Shown piece after piece: positions 34,823-42,909 of a stretch of DNA of 64,000 nucleotides. The translations under genes were made by a program, and so were the position numbers. Source of the stretch: Paraburkholderia graminis C4D1M (GTDB lineage: Bacteria; Pseudomonadota; Gammaproteobacteria; Burkholderiales; Burkholderiaceae); assembly GCF_000172415.1 (NCBI RefSeq), contig NZ_ABLD01000018.1, positions 1 to 64,000 on the forward strand, read 5' to 3'. Each line of letters opens with the position of its first letter. The first letter of the stretch is position 1. Under the pieces are notes generated by a model. The model did no database searches and was not told where the DNA came from. It worked only from the letters and a program-made list of their open reading frames with translations.

Positions 34823-36030
34823 TGTATTAGGCTGGACTGCACCTGACAGGTAGTCGGGGAAGCAAAGGGAGAAACTGATTTAGTGAGGGATCAGTTTCTC
34901 CCTGGCGAGTTCGAGAGAATCGAGGTAGGTGCGCATGGGCGTCTTGCCGTAGCACCATCGTCCCTGATGTTCGCGCTCATTGTTGTACTGGTCAAGCCAT
35001 TCATCCAGATCGGTCTGCAACGCCTGGATCGAGTCGTAGATCTTCCTGCGGAATGCGATGCGATAGAACTCATTGAGCATGGTCTTGTGAAGCCGCTCGA
35101 CGATGCCGTTGGTCTGGGGCGAACGCGCTTTGGTACGGGTGTGATCAATGTTCTCGACGGCCAGGTAGAGTTCGTATTCGTGATGCTCGGGGTTGCCGCA
35201 ATACTCAGTGCCACGGTCAGTGAGCACGCGTATGAGCGGGATGCAGTAGCTGTCAAAGAACGGTACGACGCGATCGTTGAGCAAATCGGCCGCCGGCAGC
35301 GGCGTCTTGCGGTCGCAGAGTTTGGCGAACGCCACCTTCGAGTAGGTGTCGACGAAGGTCTGCTGGTAGACGCGGCCCACGCCCTTGAGCGTGCCGACAT
35401 AGAAGGTGTCCTGGGCGCCGCAATAGCCGGGGCATTCCGATTCGAATTCGCCGTGCGTTTCCTTTTCCAGTTTGGCGCGTTCAAGCGCAGTGACCTGCGA
35501 TTCGGTCAGCACCAGTCCTTCCTGGGCGGACTTCGCCTCCAGCGCCTTCAGGCGCTTGTTCATGGTCTCGAGATCGTGACGTAGCCAGATGCTGCGCACA
35601 CCCTGCGGCGAGACGCTCAGGGCATGGCGCTTGAGGACCTCGTTGGCAATACGGATCTGGCCGTGGGCAGGCAGTTCCAGAGCCAGTTCGACCACCGCTG
35701 CCTCGACCTGCGGATCCACGCGGTTCTTCGGTAACGGACGATGGTGGGAGATTTCCTGCAGCGCGGCTTCGCCACCCTTATCGTACAGTTCCTTAAAGCG
35801 GTAGAAGCTGTCGCGGGAATATCCCATTACGCGGCAGGCCTGGCTGACATTGCCTAGCTGCCGGGCCAATTCGAGCATCCCGATCTTGGCGCGGATGACT
35901 TTCTGTTCCTGAGTCATGGCGGACTCCTTGCGGTTCGCCGTGCGCGTCACCGCTTCGGGCTACGCCCTCCGCGCCAACGCGCATCAGCACGAGAAACCGA
36001 CCACTGTCAGATTTAGTCTAGTCCATTGCA
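34823..36030 (-). mobile_element. IS481-family element, copy A
   Basis: A 1,208-bp element identical in extent to 57771-58978 but in opposite orientation. Ends read TGTATTAGG (34823) and, reverse-complemented from 36030, TGCAATGGACTAG. The imperfect terminal inverted repeats match at about 19 of 27 positions and end in CTGACAG. Flanking heptamers (GATAAAC on the left, CATACAG on the right) do not match, so no target duplication is present. Copy B has one, which suggests that this copy underwent a later deletion or recombination at one side. Confidence 0.9.
34880..35917 (-). CDS. IS481-family transposase (copy A)
   Basis: A 345-residue DDE transposase. An N-terminal helix-turn-helix (ARQLGNVSQACRVMGYSRDS) leads to the integrase core with the D-D-E acidic residues in VDTYSKVAFAKL, VLTDRGTEYCGNPEH and TNGIVERLHKTMLNEF. 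The ATG at 35917 has AAGGAG 7 bases upstream; a GTG at 35950 would extend it without support. The protein is the same as that of copy B, and both look intact. Confidence 0.93.
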   Translation of the reverse strand: MTQEQKVIRAKIGMLELARQLGNVSQACRVMGYSRDSFYRFKELYDKGGEAALQEISHHRPLPKNRVDPQVEAAVVELALELPAHGQIRIANEVLKRHALSVSPQGVRSIWLRHDLETMNKRLKALEAKSAQEGLVLTESQVTALERAKLEKETHGEFESECPGYCGAQDTFYVGTLKGVGRVYQQTFVDTYSKVAFAKLCDRKTPLPAADLLNDRVVPFFDSYCIPLIRVLTDRGTEYCGNPEHHEYELYLAVENIDHTRTKARSPQTNGIVERLHKTMLNEFYRIAFRRKIYDSIQALQTDLDEWLDQYNNEREHQGRWCYGKTPMRTYLDSLELAREKLIPH

Positions 36031-36301
36031 CATACAGACGCCACCGGCATGGCTCGCTGACCGTCGCTGCATGCCGTACTGCTTCAGATGCCTCGTGCTA
36101 AATGACGCGGACGTGTCAGCTCCACGCTGGAAACGTGAGTGGCTTGATCCGACAGCGGAATTCTGTAGCGTGCACCACAGGCCCCTTGAAACGGTGCCGG
36201 CGTCCGTGTTCCGGCTATCAAATCACTTCGACGCCGCGCTTCGGGCGATCAGCCACTACCGCGAAAAATGCTTGTTTCGGGCCACCGGCCGCCTGCGCTA
36301 G
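36031..36301 (+). pseudogene. TniQ-like fragment
   Basis: About 85 residues read through to a TAG at 36299-36301. They contain a zinc-finger-like pattern: CMPYCFRCL, then RWKREWLDPTAEFCSVHHRPLE (CxxC and CxxH separated by a W-rich stretch). This resembles the N-terminal zinc region of TniQ/TnsD-family target-selection proteins, though here it is followed only by SVFRLSNHFDAALRAISHYR. The 5' end is cut by IS481 copy A. Two repeated ATGGACA...GCTAGC units follow directly, as expected of a transposon end. Low to moderate certainty on the family. Confidence 0.4.
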
Positions 36302-36350
36302 CAGAATTAATGGACAGCATTAGCGCTCGAATGGACACCGCTAGCAAGAT
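36297..36350. repeat. Two ATGGACA/GCTAGC repeat units, possible transposon end
   Basis: GCTAGCAGAATTAATGGACA is followed by GCATTAGCG, and then AATGGACACCGCTAGCA. The two units share AATGGACA followed by a GC(T/A)(A/T)AGC-like half. A related unit lies at 20840-20866. Short direct repeats of this kind next to a TniQ-like fragment resemble the multiple transposase-binding sites at ends of Tn7/Tn5053-like elements. Confidence 0.35.
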
Positions 36351-36359
36351 TAACGATCT

Positions 36360-36529
36360 CCAACACCCGCACGCTTCAAGAGCGACACGCCCGGCGGGAC
36401 GCTGAGCCAGAAATGCGATCAGATCGTCACGGCCAACCTCCGATTCGCGATCTCGCCGGTTTGGGCGTCGACCCAGTACAACTGGAACACCCGCTTTGCA
36501 ACATCCAGTCCGTATGTCGTAGCATTCAT
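36360..36529 (-). mobile_element. IS110-family N-terminal fragment, interrupted
   Basis: From an ATG at 36529 the minus strand reads NATTYGLDVAKRVFQLYWVDAQTGEIANRR, a standard IS110 transposase start. It then shifts frame near 36440 and continues GRDDLIAFLAQRPAGRVALEACG in another frame, stopping near 36360. The tandem IS1111-type elements begin only 7 bp upstream of its ATG. The rest of the gene is missing. Confidence 0.75.
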
Positions 36530-36535
36530 TTGGGG

Positions 36536-36814
36536 CTATATGAGCACCTCCCGTTTGCACAAGATTCGCATGTTCCAACGTTGACAGGATGGGTTGCAGC
36601 TCTATATCCGGGCTTATTGCAGCCGATGTTGCCGCTGCGGCCCCCTATGAAATCCGCTGACTCGCACCTCATTCCTCCGGCGAGCTCGAAGCTCTGCCCC
36701 AAATCCAGGTTTAGCAAGTCCCGGTCCGACCTGTCTTGTCATCACATACGTTGCCCGCGCAACCTTCAGCGTTCACCCTGTGTTAAACGTTACCTTCTGT
36801 GCCGGGCTAACCGG
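36536..36814 (-). ncRNA. Possible bridge/seek RNA region of unit 1
   Basis: This non-coding tail downstream of the transposase is where IS1111-subgroup elements encode the guide RNA that pairs with target and donor ends. I see no ORF with a ribosome binding site in it. I could not fold the RNA or identify guide loops, so this is from family knowledge. Confidence 0.35.
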
Positions 36815-37834
36815 TCATGCCGGTTTCGCGCTCACGTATCCTTTCTGGTACGGTCGATCGTGAGCCAGTACTGCCCAGATCGTTCGCGCCATCTTGTTGG
36901 CCAACGCGACAATCACCACGTTCAACGGTCGCCGCTTCTTCATTTGCTCGATCCACGGGCCGGGCTCCTTTGCATTCGTCAACACGCTGCGCGCACCGTG
37001 AATCAGCAGCGTGCGCAGATATGTATCGCCGAGCTTACTGATCCCGTGCAGGTTTACCTTGCCGCCCGACCCGGTTTGCTTCGGTACCAACCCGACCCAC
37101 GCAGCGAACTCGCGACCGGATCTAAATGCCTTCACGTCGCCCATCATCGCGACTGCCGCCGTCGCCGTCAGCAATCCCACGCCTGGAATCTCGCTGATCG
37201 CCTTCACCGCGCGATCGTCTTTCTTCCATTCCCGCATTCGCCGCTCGATACGGGCAATCTGTTCGTCCAACTCCGCGACCCGGTTCCACTGCTCGCGCAA
37301 GGTATCGATGAGTACCGCGGGCAACCGATCTGCGACCCGTGCAAGTACTTCCGGTATCGCCTTCGTTATAGCGGCCCGGCCCTTGCCCATCACTTCGCCG
37401 TATTCGGTCAGCATTCCGCGCAGCCCGTTAATCTGCATCGTGCGGAACGCCACCATTCGTTCTCGCGTCCGGTGGAGCGCCAGCATCGCCTGCTGCATCT
37501 CTGTCTTTACCGCGACAGGCTTGCTTGGTTGCTGCACCGCCAGCCAGATCGCCCGCGCGTCCGCTGCATCGTTCTTATTGCGAATGTTGAACGCTTTCAC
37601 GAATTGCGCCGGCATCAGCTTCACCTGATGGCCCATCTTCGTGAGTTGCCGTGCCCAGTGATGCGCACCGCCGCAAGCCTCCATCCCGATCAGGCACGGC
37701 GCGCGATTCGCGAAATACTCGAGGAACTGCGCACGTTTGATCGGCTTGTTCACAACCTCCCCGGTCCCTTCATCCACGTAGTGCATCTGCATGACGTTCT
37801 TTGCAATGTCGATCCCAACGGGCGTAAGCTTCAT
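36815..37834 (-). CDS. IS1111-type DEDD transposase (unit 1)
   Basis: A 339-residue recombinase. RuvC-like DEDD residues are visible: Asp in PVGIDIAKNVMQ, Glu in IGMEACGGAHHWAR and the Asp pair in NKNDAADARAIW. The C-terminal half has IPGVGLLTATAAVAMMGDV, the GREFAAWVGLVPKQTGSGGK block and HGARSV near the catalytic serine region. It is intact and the same as the unit 2 protein. In the tandem arrangement its 5' side directly meets the end of unit 2, so a junction promoter may drive it. Confidence 0.93.
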   Translation of the reverse strand: MKLTPVGIDIAKNVMQMHYVDEGTGEVVNKPIKRAQFLEYFANRAPCLIGMEACGGAHHWARQLTKMGHQVKLMPAQFVKAFNIRNKNDAADARAIWLAVQQPSKPVAVKTEMQQAMLALHRTRERMVAFRTMQINGLRGMLTEYGEVMGKGRAAITKAIPEVLARVADRLPAVLIDTLREQWNRVAELDEQIARIERRMREWKKDDRAVKAISEIPGVGLLTATAAVAMMGDVKAFRSGREFAAWVGLVPKQTGSGGKVNLHGISKLGDTYLRTLLIHGARSVLTNAKEPGPWIEQMKKRRPLNVVIVALANKMARTIWAVLAHDRPYQKGYVSAKPA

Positions 37835-37840
37835 GAGGGT

Positions 37841-38119
37841 CTATATGAGCACCTCCCGTTTGCACAAGATTCGCATGTTCCAACGTTGACAGGATGGGTT
37901 GCAGCTCTATATCCGGGCTTATTGCAGCCGATGTTGCCGCTGCGGCCCCCTATGAAATCCGCTGACTCGCACCTCATTCCTCCGGCGAGCTCGAAGCTCT
38001 GCCCCAAATCCAGGTTTAGCAAGTCCCGGTCCGACCTGTCTTGTCATCACATACGTTGCCCGCGCAACCTTCAGCGTTCACCCTGTGTTAAACGTTACCT
38101 TCTGTGCCGGGCTAACCGG
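37841..38119 (-). ncRNA. Possible bridge/seek RNA region of unit 2
   Basis: Non-coding tail after the unit 2 transposase, identical to 36536-36814. It is inferred to encode the guide RNA by family position only. Confidence 0.35.
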
Positions 38120-39139
38120 TCATGCCGGTTTCGCGCTCACGTATCCTTTCTGGTACGGTCGATCGTGAGCCAGTACTGCCCAGATCGTTCGCGCCATCTT
38201 GTTGGCCAACGCGACAATCACCACGTTCAACGGTCGCCGCTTCTTCATTTGCTCGATCCACGGGCCGGGCTCCTTTGCATTCGTCAACACGCTGCGCGCA
38301 CCGTGAATCAGCAGCGTGCGCAGATATGTATCGCCGAGCTTACTGATCCCGTGCAGGTTTACCTTGCCGCCCGACCCGGTTTGCTTCGGTACCAACCCGA
38401 CCCACGCAGCGAACTCGCGACCGGATCTAAATGCCTTCACGTCGCCCATCATCGCGACTGCCGCCGTCGCCGTCAGCAATCCCACGCCTGGAATCTCGCT
38501 GATCGCCTTCACCGCGCGATCGTCTTTCTTCCATTCCCGCATTCGCCGCTCGATACGGGCAATCTGTTCGTCCAACTCCGCGACCCGGTTCCACTGCTCG
38601 CGCAAGGTATCGATGAGTACCGCGGGCAACCGATCTGCGACCCGTGCAAGTACTTCCGGTATCGCCTTCGTTATAGCGGCCCGGCCCTTGCCCATCACTT
38701 CGCCGTATTCGGTCAGCATTCCGCGCAGCCCGTTAATCTGCATCGTGCGGAACGCCACCATTCGTTCTCGCGTCCGGTGGAGCGCCAGCATCGCCTGCTG
38801 CATCTCTGTCTTTACCGCGACAGGCTTGCTTGGTTGCTGCACCGCCAGCCAGATCGCCCGCGCGTCCGCTGCATCGTTCTTATTGCGAATGTTGAACGCT
38901 TTCACGAATTGCGCCGGCATCAGCTTCACCTGATGGCCCATCTTCGTGAGTTGCCGTGCCCAGTGATGCGCACCGCCGCAAGCCTCCATCCCGATCAGGC
39001 ACGGCGCGCGATTCGCGAAATACTCGAGGAACTGCGCACGTTTGATCGGCTTGTTCACAACCTCCCCGGTCCCTTCATCCACGTAGTGCATCTGCATGAC
39101 GTTCTTTGCAATGTCGATCCCAACGGGCGTAAGCTTCAT
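38120..39139 (-). CDS. IS1111-type DEDD transposase (unit 2)
   Basis: The same 339-residue protein as at 36815-37834, with the same DEDD residues. The ATG is at 39139. An in-frame ORF extends upstream to 39193 through the flanking repeat, but that extension is not present in unit 1 and is not part of the gene. Confidence 0.93.
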   Translation of the reverse strand: MKLTPVGIDIAKNVMQMHYVDEGTGEVVNKPIKRAQFLEYFANRAPCLIGMEACGGAHHWARQLTKMGHQVKLMPAQFVKAFNIRNKNDAADARAIWLAVQQPSKPVAVKTEMQQAMLALHRTRERMVAFRTMQINGLRGMLTEYGEVMGKGRAAITKAIPEVLARVADRLPAVLIDTLREQWNRVAELDEQIARIERRMREWKKDDRAVKAISEIPGVGLLTATAAVAMMGDVKAFRSGREFAAWVGLVPKQTGSGGKVNLHGISKLGDTYLRTLLIHGARSVLTNAKEPGPWIEQMKKRRPLNVVIVALANKMARTIWAVLAHDRPYQKGYVSAKPA

Positions 39140-39145
39140 GAGGGT

Positions 39146-39407
39146 CCTCCGGCTTGGCTCTGGAAAATCTCTATGATCTTCCGTTTTGGGCACTTTGATG
39201 CCGTCGCCCCGTGAGGGCCCACCTTTCTGCCTTCAACTCCTACCTCTCACGGGTGGGAGGCGCTCATTCCATTCCTCCGGCTTGGCTCTGGAAAATCTCT
39301 ATGATCTTCCGTTTTGGGCACTTTGATGCCGTCGCCCCGTGAGGGCCCACCTTTCTGCCTTCAACTCCTACCTCTCACGGGTGGGAGGCGCTCATTCCAT
39401 TCCTCCG
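39146..39407. repeat. 128-bp tandem repeat, two full copies and a start of a third
   Basis: Copies at 39146-39273 and 39274-39401 match closely, and a third begins with TCCTCCG at 39401 before diverging. Each contains GGGCACTTTGATGCCGT and GTGAGGGCCCAC and ends CGCTCATTCCAT. IS1111-type elements insert at specific structured repeats, so this could be the target site, duplicated by recombination. Confidence 0.75.
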
Positions 39408-39637
39408 TTCCTTCAAGTGGTTGTGTTGCAACTCCACTTTGGCACATTGATGCCGTTCGGTTCTGGAGGCCCTCAATCATGGCCACTTCCCCGAAGGGAG
39501 GGCGGTGTCCATTCCATCTCGGCCAATCCCGGACGGTCGCCGTAGTTGCAAAGCTGACATTCGACCGTCTGCTTCGCTCAGGCATCAGCCGTATTAGGGC
39601 GCGCCGCGCGTAGACAAGCACGATGCACAGAGCGGCT
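39408..39637. other. IS110 left-end remnant and gap
   Basis: AGTGGTTGTGTTGCAACTCC followed by GGCACATTGATGCCGT closely resembles 60929-60970, the leader of the IS110 transposase there. The stretch 39413-39545 is therefore a leftover left end of that element type without its gene. No gene is seen in the rest. Confidence 0.5.
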
Positions 39638-39960
39638 TCAGTTGCCGGTCGCCGGCCCCCCCCGGCGGACGCTCCTGCGCGGGGCATCTGCGGGCACGCC
39701 AAACGTTCCGAGGAACGCGCGGCGCCTACATTCCCGATCCGCAAAACCCGTTTCCTGCACCGCCGGGTTAACTGTGTGGCGGCCCTGCTCGATCATGAAT
39801 CTGGCTGCTTTTAGGCGAAGCCGTTCCACCGCTTTGGCTGGCGACTGACCGGTCTCGGCTACGAAGGCACGGCGAACTGACGAGGACTGCACCGCGGCCC
39901 GTGTCGAACCGCAGGCGATGCCGGCTTCATCAGTCGAAGACTGACCTTGCTTCAGCTCAA
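39638..39960 (-). pseudogene. C-terminal remnant of an AraC/GlxA-type regulator
   Basis: The frame reads an AraC DNA-binding domain, partly corrupted: VRRAFVAETGQSPAKAVERL, RLKAARFMIEQGRHTVN, ETGFADRECRRRAFLGTFGV. These are the second helix-turn-helix and C-terminal end of GlxA-type regulators. The GlxA amidotransferase-like domain and the first HTH are missing. The frame overlaps the end of the SDR gene by chance. Confidence 0.65.
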
Positions 39961-39977
39961 GAAGGCGCAGGCGCCCG

Positions 39978-40694
39978 CTAAAGCGTCTCCTCATAGCGGC
40001 AATTAACCAGCAGTTCCGCCACGCTCGTCGTATTCGGCAATTCGATGGTATTCACCATCAGAAGTGCCAGGTCTTGCGGCTGCGTCATCGCCATCGGTTC
40101 GATATCGGCGATGCCGGCGGCCATGTCGGTATTCACGAAGCCGGGGCATACCGCGGTCGCCCGCACGCCATCGTCCCAACCCGCGCGGCGCACCGCATGG
40201 GTGAGCGCCAACATCGCGTGCTTCGACATCTGATAGCCGACGTTCAGGTTCTTCACCCGTTTGCCGGAGAGCGACGCAAGCTGCACGAAACGTCCGCTTC
40301 CCGCGCGGCGCAAATGCGGCAGCGCCGCCTGCACCAGCCGGAAGGGTGCATTTACATTGATCTCGAAGGTCTCGGTCAAGAGCGCATCCGTGCCCGTATC
40401 GAAGTCGATCATGCGGCAGATGCCCGCGTTACTCACCAGCACGTCGATGCGCCCGAAGCGCGCGATCGTCGCATCCACCCAGGCGCGGGCGGCGTAGGGA
40501 TCGCGGGCCTCGTAGGGATGCAGGAACGCATCGGGCACGCCATCGTAAGCGTGCATATTGCGCAGACCGAGCGACAGCCTATAACCGCGCCGCGCCAGTT
40601 CCAGCGCAATCTCGCGTCCGATGCCGCGGCTCGCGCCCGACACCATCGCCACTTTGTCCAGGTGCAATTCCATGTGCATTCGGTCCTCGCTCAT
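39978..40694 (-). CDS. Short-chain dehydrogenase/reductase
   Basis: A 238-residue SDR. The NAD(P) motif is AMVSGASRGIGREIALELAR, then VSNAG, the catalytic serine in FVQLASLSG and Tyr-Lys in VGYQMSKHAMLAL. The ATG at 40694 overlaps the stop of the upstream FAD oxidase by one base (TGATG), so it is the last gene of a six-gene operon. It probably handles the aldehyde or keto product of the oxidases. The substrate cannot be read from the sequence. Confidence 0.9.
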   Translation of the reverse strand: MSEDRMHMELHLDKVAMVSGASRGIGREIALELARRGYRLSLGLRNMHAYDGVPDAFLHPYEARDPYAARAWVDATIARFGRIDVLVSNAGICRMIDFDTGTDALLTETFEINVNAPFRLVQAALPHLRRAGSGRFVQLASLSGKRVKNLNVGYQMSKHAMLALTHAVRRAGWDDGVRATAVCPGFVNTDMAAGIADIEPMAMTQPQDLALLMVNTIELPNTTSVAELLVNCRYEETL

Positions 40695-42034
40695 CAGAAT
40701 CCCGCGTCGATCGTGATCTTCGAGCCGTCGCTGAAGCGCCCAAGACGGAACGCGTGCGGGTCGACGAGCGGTGCGTCGCCGTTGACGAGGTCGGCCATCA
40801 GCCGGCCCGCGCCCGGCCCGATTCCGAAGCCGTGTCCCGAGAAACCGGTGCCGATGAACATGCCCGGCACGCGTGCGACTTCGGAGATGACGGGGATCGC
40901 GTCCGGCGTCACGTCGATGTAGCCGGCCCACCGCTGCGCGATGCGCGCGCCCGACAACTGCGGAAACGCTTCGGTGAACGCCTTGAGACCCTTGTCGACG
41001 TATGGCACCACGGGGTCAGGATCGAGCGTACGAACATGTTCGAAAACCGTCGATTCGTTGAGCGCCCAGCGGCGCGGCCGCTTGAGTTCGTCGAAAAAAC
41101 GCTTGCCGATCTGAATCTGCAGCGCGCCCATCTGGCTCTTCAATGCTTCAATGTATTTAAAGAAGAGGCGGAATGAATCGGGCGTCAGATCAGCGTGCGT
41201 GCGCAAGCCGTATGCGACCGTGTAGCCGCCGTCCGCGCGCTTGCGAAACGCAAATTCCTCGTTGTTGGCGCTGCACGTGGGGCCGCCTTCGAGCGGTTCG
41301 GTGCGCAGCACGGACGCACGCGTGAGCAGTTGCGGCAACTCGACGCCCAGGTTGCCGCAGAAATAGCGCGTCCATGCGCCGCCCGCTACGACAACCGCAT
41401 CGCAGCGAATCGTCCCATGTTCGGTGACGACGGCGCTCGCGCGCCCGCCGCTCGTCTCGATGCCGCGCACCGCGCACGGCGTGAGAATGCTGACGCCCTT
41501 GCGCCGCAGCGCATTGGCGATGGCGGGCGCGGCCTTTTGCGGTTCTGCGCGGGCATCGCCCGGCGTGAAGATGCCGCCCTTGAATGTCTGCGTCGCGCCG
41601 GGCAGCAGGTGTGAGACTTCATGCGTGGCCACTTCGCGCGTGTCGAAGGCATCGTCGCCGGCGATCTCGCGGGCGCGCCTCAGCCAGTCGCGGTGACGTT
41701 CGAGCACGGCGTCATCGTTCGATACATACAGGATGCCGCACTGGTTGAAGCCGGTGTCGATGCCGAGCGTTCTGTCGAGCGTGCGCCAGATCTTGAGGCT
41801 TTCGATGCTGAGCAGAAACTCGCGGGGATCGCGCCTTGTCACGCGCACCCAGCCCCAGTTGCGGCTCGACTGCTCGCCCGCGATGTGCCCCTTCTCGCAC
41901 AGTGCGACGGACAGCCCTTTTTGGTGCAGCGCAAGCGCCGTTGATACACCGATGATGCCGCCGCCGATCACGACCACATCGGCGCGTTCTGGCAGCTTGA
42001 TATCGTCGGCGACGGTGTCGACTTTAGGACCCAT
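40694..42034 (-). CDS. FAD-dependent amino acid/amine oxidase (DadA/glycine-oxidase-like)
   Basis: A 446-residue D-amino-acid-oxidase-superfamily flavoprotein. The dinucleotide-binding motif is ADVVVIGGGIIGVSTALALHQ, followed by CEKGHIAGEQSSRNWGWVR. The second FAD region is VVVAGGAWTRYF, and the C-terminal FAD contact is GMFIGTGFSGHGFGIGPGAG. It would oxidise a secondary or primary amine (D-amino acid, sarcosine or opine type). I chose the ATG at 42034; a TTG at 42046 is also in frame. The transporter permease gene lies 23 bp upstream. Confidence 0.88.
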   Translation of the reverse strand: MGPKVDTVADDIKLPERADVVVIGGGIIGVSTALALHQKGLSVALCEKGHIAGEQSSRNWGWVRVTRRDPREFLLSIESLKIWRTLDRTLGIDTGFNQCGILYVSNDDAVLERHRDWLRRAREIAGDDAFDTREVATHEVSHLLPGATQTFKGGIFTPGDARAEPQKAAPAIANALRRKGVSILTPCAVRGIETSGGRASAVVTEHGTIRCDAVVVAGGAWTRYFCGNLGVELPQLLTRASVLRTEPLEGGPTCSANNEEFAFRKRADGGYTVAYGLRTHADLTPDSFRLFFKYIEALKSQMGALQIQIGKRFFDELKRPRRWALNESTVFEHVRTLDPDPVVPYVDKGLKAFTEAFPQLSGARIAQRWAGYIDVTPDAIPVISEVARVPGMFIGTGFSGHGFGIGPGAGRLMADLVNGDAPLVDPHAFRLGRFSDGSKITIDAGF

Positions 42035-42057
42035 GGTTTCTTTCAACGAAGTGAGAG

Positions 42058-42855
42058 TTACAGACGACGCTCGGCCACGGCCGCCGTTTGCGATTGCAGC
42101 GCTTCTTCAGCGCGCACGTTGCGCCCGGCGCGCGATGCCTTTTGCTGGCGCGCGGCGGGGTTGATGAAGCGATTGGTCCAGCGGTCCAGATGATTGATCG
42201 CGTGCGTGAGCGGCACGGTGATGAGCAGATACACGGCGCCTGCCGCGACGAGCGGCGACAGGTTGGCCGTATTGACCGCCGCGTTTTGCCCGATAGTGAA
42301 CAGATCACGCTGCGAAGTGAGCAGCCCGAGGAAGTACACGAGGCTCGAATCCTTGACGATCGAGATGAACTGATTGGCAAGCGCGGGCAGAATGCGCCGC
42401 ACGCCCTGCGGCACGATGACATGGCGCATGCCGCTCCAGTACGTCATACCGAGCGCCTGACACGCGGACATCTGCCGGCGTCCGACGCTCTGGATGCCCG
42501 AGCGGAATATCTCCGCGATATACGCGGACGACACCAGCGCCAGCGCCACGATCGCAAGCGGATACGGATTTGGCCCGAACAACGAGAGTCCGACCGGCGC
42601 CAGCCCTTGCCCGACCACGAGAATGACCAGCGCGGCGGGCAGGCCGCGGAAGACATCCACGAAAACGCGCACGGGCCAGGTCAGCCAGCGCGTGTGCGAC
42701 ACGGCGCAGAGCGCCAGCGCCATTCCTGCGACGATGCCGAGCGCAGTCGAGATCACCGACAGAATCAGCGTGTTCACGAGACCCGTGCCGATCAACGCCG
42801 GCAGCGATTCGACGAGCAGCGGCCAATCCAGGAAGTTCTGCAGGAATGCATTCAT
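42058..42855 (-). CDS. Amino-acid-type ABC transporter permease
   Basis: A 265-residue permease with about five to six membrane helices. VFVDVFRGLPAALVILVVGQ is the family RGxP segment, and the EAA loop is replaced by the usual ACQALGMTYWSGMRHVIVPQGV. It is the only permease in the operon, so it likely acts as a homodimer. A ~40-residue basic/Ala-rich tail follows the last helix. AAGGAG lies about 10 bases upstream of the ATG. Confidence 0.9.
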   Translation of the reverse strand: MNAFLQNFLDWPLLVESLPALIGTGLVNTLILSVISTALGIVAGMALALCAVSHTRWLTWPVRVFVDVFRGLPAALVILVVGQGLAPVGLSLFGPNPYPLAIVALALVSSAYIAEIFRSGIQSVGRRQMSACQALGMTYWSGMRHVIVPQGVRRILPALANQFISIVKDSSLVYFLGLLTSQRDLFTIGQNAAVNTANLSPLVAAGAVYLLITVPLTHAINHLDRWTNRFINPAARQQKASRAGRNVRAEEALQSQTAAVAERRL

Positions 42856-42909
42856 GAGGACTCTCTCCTTGCGCTTGACGGTGCGTGACGAAGCAACAAC
42901 GGCGCGCGC

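Larger units (their letters stand above)
36536..37840 (-). mobile_element. IS1111-type (IS110 family) element, tandem unit 1
   Basis: A 1,305-bp unit repeated exactly at 37841-39145 with no base between the two. It consists of a ~279-bp non-coding stretch (36536-36814) downstream of the transposase gene and the 1,020-bp gene itself, which starts 6 bp from the unit's end. A long non-coding tail after the transposase is the IS1111-subgroup plan. There are no DDE-type terminal repeats and no target duplication, as normal for this family. Confidence 0.88.
37841..39145 (-). mobile_element. IS1111-type (IS110 family) element, tandem unit 2
   Basis: Second unit, same orientation, head-to-tail with unit 1 (offset exactly 1,305 bp). 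I found no difference between the units in coding or non-coding parts. Its outer end meets a 128-bp tandem repeat at 39146, which probably represents the target sequence. Confidence 0.88.

Noticed and set aside
36413..39214. A 933-codon open frame on the plus strand
   Set aside because: It is antisense to both IS1111-type transposases, and its sequence repeats itself because of the tandem. It contains no motif of its own.
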